Positions 62,244-64,000 of a DNA stretch of 64,000 bases are shown in pieces (the first letter of the stretch is position 1; each line of letters begins with the position of its first letter). The stretch lies in contig CAZMSO010000008.1 of NCBI GenBank assembly GCA_964568975.1, forward strand, positions 1-64,000, written 5' to 3'. The notes under the pieces were generated by a model. That model saw nothing but the letters and a program-made list of their open reading frames with translations, ran no database searches and was not told the origin of the DNA. Made by a program: the position numbers and the translations under genes. The stretch is from CAZADA01 sp964568975. Lineage in GTDB: Bacteria > Pseudomonadota > Alphaproteobacteria > Caulobacterales > Maricaulaceae.

Positions 62244-63583
62244 GCCAACACCTCGTCGCGGGCCGCCGCCGTCGTCAGCGCTGTCAGCGCCGCCTCAAGC
62301 GGGCGGGTGTCGCGCGCCCCGCTGGCGCGGTCCTTCACCTCCACCACGCCCTCTTTGAGCCCGCGCGGGCCGATGATGAGCTGCTGCGGCACACCGATCA
62401 GATCCATGGTGGAGAACTTTGCACCCGGACGCTCTTTGGTGTCGTCATAAAGCGGTTCGCGACCCGCGGCGGTCAGCGCGGCGTAGGCCGTCTCGCACGC
62501 CGCGTCGGCCTCAGCGTCCCCAGGCTTCAGATTAATCACGCCGACGCCAAAGGGCGCCACGGCCGCCGGCCAAATCACGCCGGCCTCATCATGGTTCGCC
62601 TCAATAATCGCGCCCATCAGCCGCGACACGCCCACGCCATATGAGCCCATATGCACAAACACATCCGCGCCGTCAGGGCCCGTGACCGCGGCGTTCATCG
62701 GCTCAGAGTATTTGAGGCCGAAATTGAAGATGTGGCCGACCTCAATGCCGCGCGCTTCTAAGCGACGCGCGGCGGGCACTTGCGCGAAGGCGTCGGCGTC
62801 GTGCATCTCCTCGGTCGCGGCGTAAAGCGCAGTGCGCGCATCCACGAGCGGCTGCAGATCGCCGTCCCAATCCAGGTCCGGCCCGGGCGCGGGCATGTCC
62901 ACCAAGTCCGCATCGCAAAAGACCGCGCTCTCGCCCGTGTCGGCCAGCACAATGAATTCGTGAGACAAATCCCCGCCGATCGGGCCGGTGTCCGCGCGCA
63001 TCGGGACGGCTTTAAGCCCCATGCGCGCAAAAGTGTTGAGATACGCCACGAACATTTTGTTGTAGGCGCGCACGGCGCCGTCATGATCAAGATCAAACGA
63101 ATAGGCGTCTTTCATCAAAAATTCGCGCCCGCGCATCACGCCGAAACGGGGACGGATCTCGTCGCGGAACTTCCATTGAATGTGGTACAGAATTTTCGGC
63201 ACGTCTTTGTAACTGCGGCACGACGCTCGGAAAATCTCCGTGATCATCTCTTCATTCGTCGGCCCGTAAAGCAAGTCCCGCTCGTGGCGGTCGACAATGC
63301 GCAGCATTTCTTTGCCATAATCGTCATAGCGCCCGCTTTCACGCCAGAGCTCCGCCGGCTGCAGCGTCGGCATCAGCACTTCAATAGCGCCGGCGCGGTC
63401 TTGCTCTTCGCGCACGATCTGTTCGATCTTGCGCAAGACCCGCAAGCCGAGCGGCAGCCAGGCGTAAATGCCGGCCGCTTCTTGGCGGATCATCCCCGCG
63501 CGCAGCATCAGCTGGTGGGACACAATCGACGCCTCAGCGGGCGTTTCTTTCATCACGGGAAGAAAATAGCGGGATAAGCGCAT
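62240..63583 (-). CDS. proS: Prolyl-tRNA synthetase
   Basis: Class II synthetase charging tRNA-Pro; 447 residues. Motifs: SHQLMLRAGMIRQEAAGIYAWLPLG, PTNEEMITEIFR, KFRDEIRPRFGVMRGREFLMKDAYSFD and GSYGVGVSRLMGAIIE. The editing insertion found in E. coli ProS is absent, giving the short form of alphaproteobacteria. ATG 63583 has GAGG 6 bases upstream; ATG 63589 is the alternative. It starts the minus-strand supercluster run seen in this window. Confidence 0.95.
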   Translation of the reverse strand: MRLSRYFLPVMKETPAEASIVSHQLMLRAGMIRQEAAGIYAWLPLGLRVLRKIEQIVREEQDRAGAIEVLMPTLQPAELWRESGRYDDYGKEMLRIVDRHERDLLYGPTNEEMITEIFRASCRSYKDVPKILYHIQWKFRDEIRPRFGVMRGREFLMKDAYSFDLDHDGAVRAYNKMFVAYLNTFARMGLKAVPMRADTGPIGGDLSHEFIVLADTGESAVFCDADLVDMPAPGPDLDWDGDLQPLVDARTALYAATEEMHDADAFAQVPAARRLEARGIEVGHIFNFGLKYSEPMNAAVTGPDGADVFVHMGSYGVGVSRLMGAIIEANHDEAGVIWPAAVAPFGVGVINLKPGDAEADAACETAYAALTAAGREPLYDDTKERPGAKFSTMDLIGVPQQLIIGPRGLKEGVVEVKDRASGARDTRPLEAALTALTTAAARDEVLA

Positions 63584-63611
63584 CAGCATCCTCGCGCGGG
63601 CGCGGCCGACG

Positions 63612-63652
63612 GCGCTCGCGGCGAGCGCAACGGTCTTGCGGTCTTAGACCGC
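63612..63652. promoter_or_regulatory. Palindromes between proS and the flavoprotein gene
   Basis: A 7-bp stem over CGG (63612-63618/63622-63628) is followed by a near-perfect palindrome GCGGTCT-T-AGACCGC (63638-63652). CGGTCTT is also repeated directly at 63631 and 63639. It could be an operator for either divergent gene; no regulator is known. Confidence 0.35.
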
Positions 63653-63723
63653 TGCTTGACGCGTGGCAACGCGCTGCGGCCTCATGGCTGCGTGATCGGT
63701 CGCACGGCGCGCGGACGCGGCGT

Positions 63724-63783
63724 CAGCGCGACCTTGGGCGACCTGTGGGGCGACCTGTGGGGCGACCTGTGGGGCGGCCTTGG
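63724..63783. repeat. 12-bp tandem repeat before the flavoprotein gene
   Basis: GGGCGACCTGTG occurs exactly at 63736, 63748 and 63760, with a degenerate unit on each side. It lies 40-100 bases upstream of the ATG at 63824. In the frame of that ATG it would read GDLW repeats without a stop, but the ribosome binding site supports the later start. Confidence 0.85.
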
Positions 63784-63823
63784 ACCTCAACCCGTGTCGG
63801 ACGCCGGTGTGGAGAACGCAGCG

Positions 63824-64000
63824 ATGGCGCGCAAAATTCTCGTGTTGTTCGCCCACCCGGCGCCGGAGCGCTCGCAAGTCAATCGGGCGCTGGCGGAGAT
63901 CGCGCGCGGCGTGGCCGGCGTGACGGTCGTGGATCTCTACGCGCGTTACCCGACCTTCGACATCGACGTCGACGCCGAGCAGGCGCGCCTGCGCGACCAT
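63824..64000 (+). CDS. NAD(P)H-dependent oxidoreductase, KefF/MdaB-type flavoprotein (partial)
   Basis: The first 59 codons run to the window end. MARKILVLFAHPAPERSQVNRAL is the flavodoxin-like FMN-binding start of the KefF/quinone-reductase family, followed by GVTVVDLYARYPTFDIDVDAEQ, the typical LY(A)xYPxFxID motif. In relatives it works with a KefB/KefC potassium-efflux system or reduces quinones; neighbours lie beyond the window. GGAG lies 9 bases upstream of the ATG. Confidence 0.82.
   Translation, partial: MARKILVLFAHPAPERSQVNRALAEIARGVAGVTVVDLYARYPTFDIDVDAEQARLRDH

Noticed and set aside
63644..64000. Minus-strand ORF with APQV repeats at the right edge
   Set aside because: The repeat is the complement of the 12-bp array, and the plus-strand flavoprotein frame covers the rest with a clear family match.

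Overview
The window is a dense, high-GC piece of chromosome from an alphaproteobacterium. Three gene orders point there: rlpA-dac-tmk-holB-tatD-metallohydrolase; ntrY-ntrX-trkA-trkH-aminotransferase-hfq-hflX; and the long envelope and translation run proS-lolC-lolD-dnaE-rpsB-tsf-pyrH-frr-uppS-cdsA-dxr-rseP-bamA-skp-lpxD-fabZ-lpxA-lpxI-lpxB. A fused ispDF, the DUF2849-cysI-DUF934-cysH sulfur block and a short insertion-free ProS agree with this. A Caulobacterales/Hyphomonadales-like host is my guess; the sequence alone does not settle the order. Almost all genes are housekeeping. I see no phage, insertion sequence, CRISPR array, toxin-antitoxin or defence locus.

Layout. 1-47: end of a tRNA-Ser(UGA). 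247-5879 (+): cell-wall, dTMP and clamp-loader genes, TatD nuclease, PhnP-like hydrolase. 5880-6402: intergenic repeat array with an N gap. 6403-8857: divergent pyk and mazG. 9036-19117 (-): lipoprotein, hflX, hfq, aminotransferase, trkH, trkA, ntrX, ntrY. 19226-21281 (-): dusB and an alpha/beta hydrolase. 21341-23118 (+): ispDF and a CinA-domain protein. 23148-24205 (-): rplM-rpsI. 24478-27678: a lipoprotein, ctaA and two membrane-anchored small proteins. 27696-33742 (-): gltD-gltB glutamate synthase. 34060-35790 (-): pgl and a LysR regulator. 35941-40725 (+): assimilatory sulfate reduction with siroheme synthesis. 40940-63583 (-): the lipid A, outer-membrane, isoprenoid, translation and lipoprotein-export supercluster. 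63824-64000 (+): start of a KefF/MdaB-type flavoprotein.

How the genes work together. The sulfur block makes siroheme (CysG) and uses it in CysI after CysH makes sulfite; a divergent LysR gene with an LTTR-like box beside cysG is a candidate regulator. The supercluster joins lipid A synthesis (LpxD, FabZ, LpxA, LpxI, LpxB), outer-membrane assembly (BamA, Skp, RseP), precursor supply (Dxr, UppS, CdsA), lipoprotein export (LolC, LolD) and ribosome function (S2, EF-Ts, RRF). Many neighbours overlap by ATGA or GTGA, implying translational coupling.

Quality and oddities. Three runs of exactly 100 N are each flanked by an identical 55-bp sequence. They look like unmerged 55-mer contig overlaps at tandem repeats. 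Deleting 155 bp restores dusB and dnaE, so neither should be called broken. The window has at least eight short minisatellites. The strongest unexplained structure is a perfect 22-bp inverted repeat inside the signal-peptide region of the D,D-carboxypeptidase gene. I do not see a convincing new biological system here; the findings are local signals and unknown lipoproteins.
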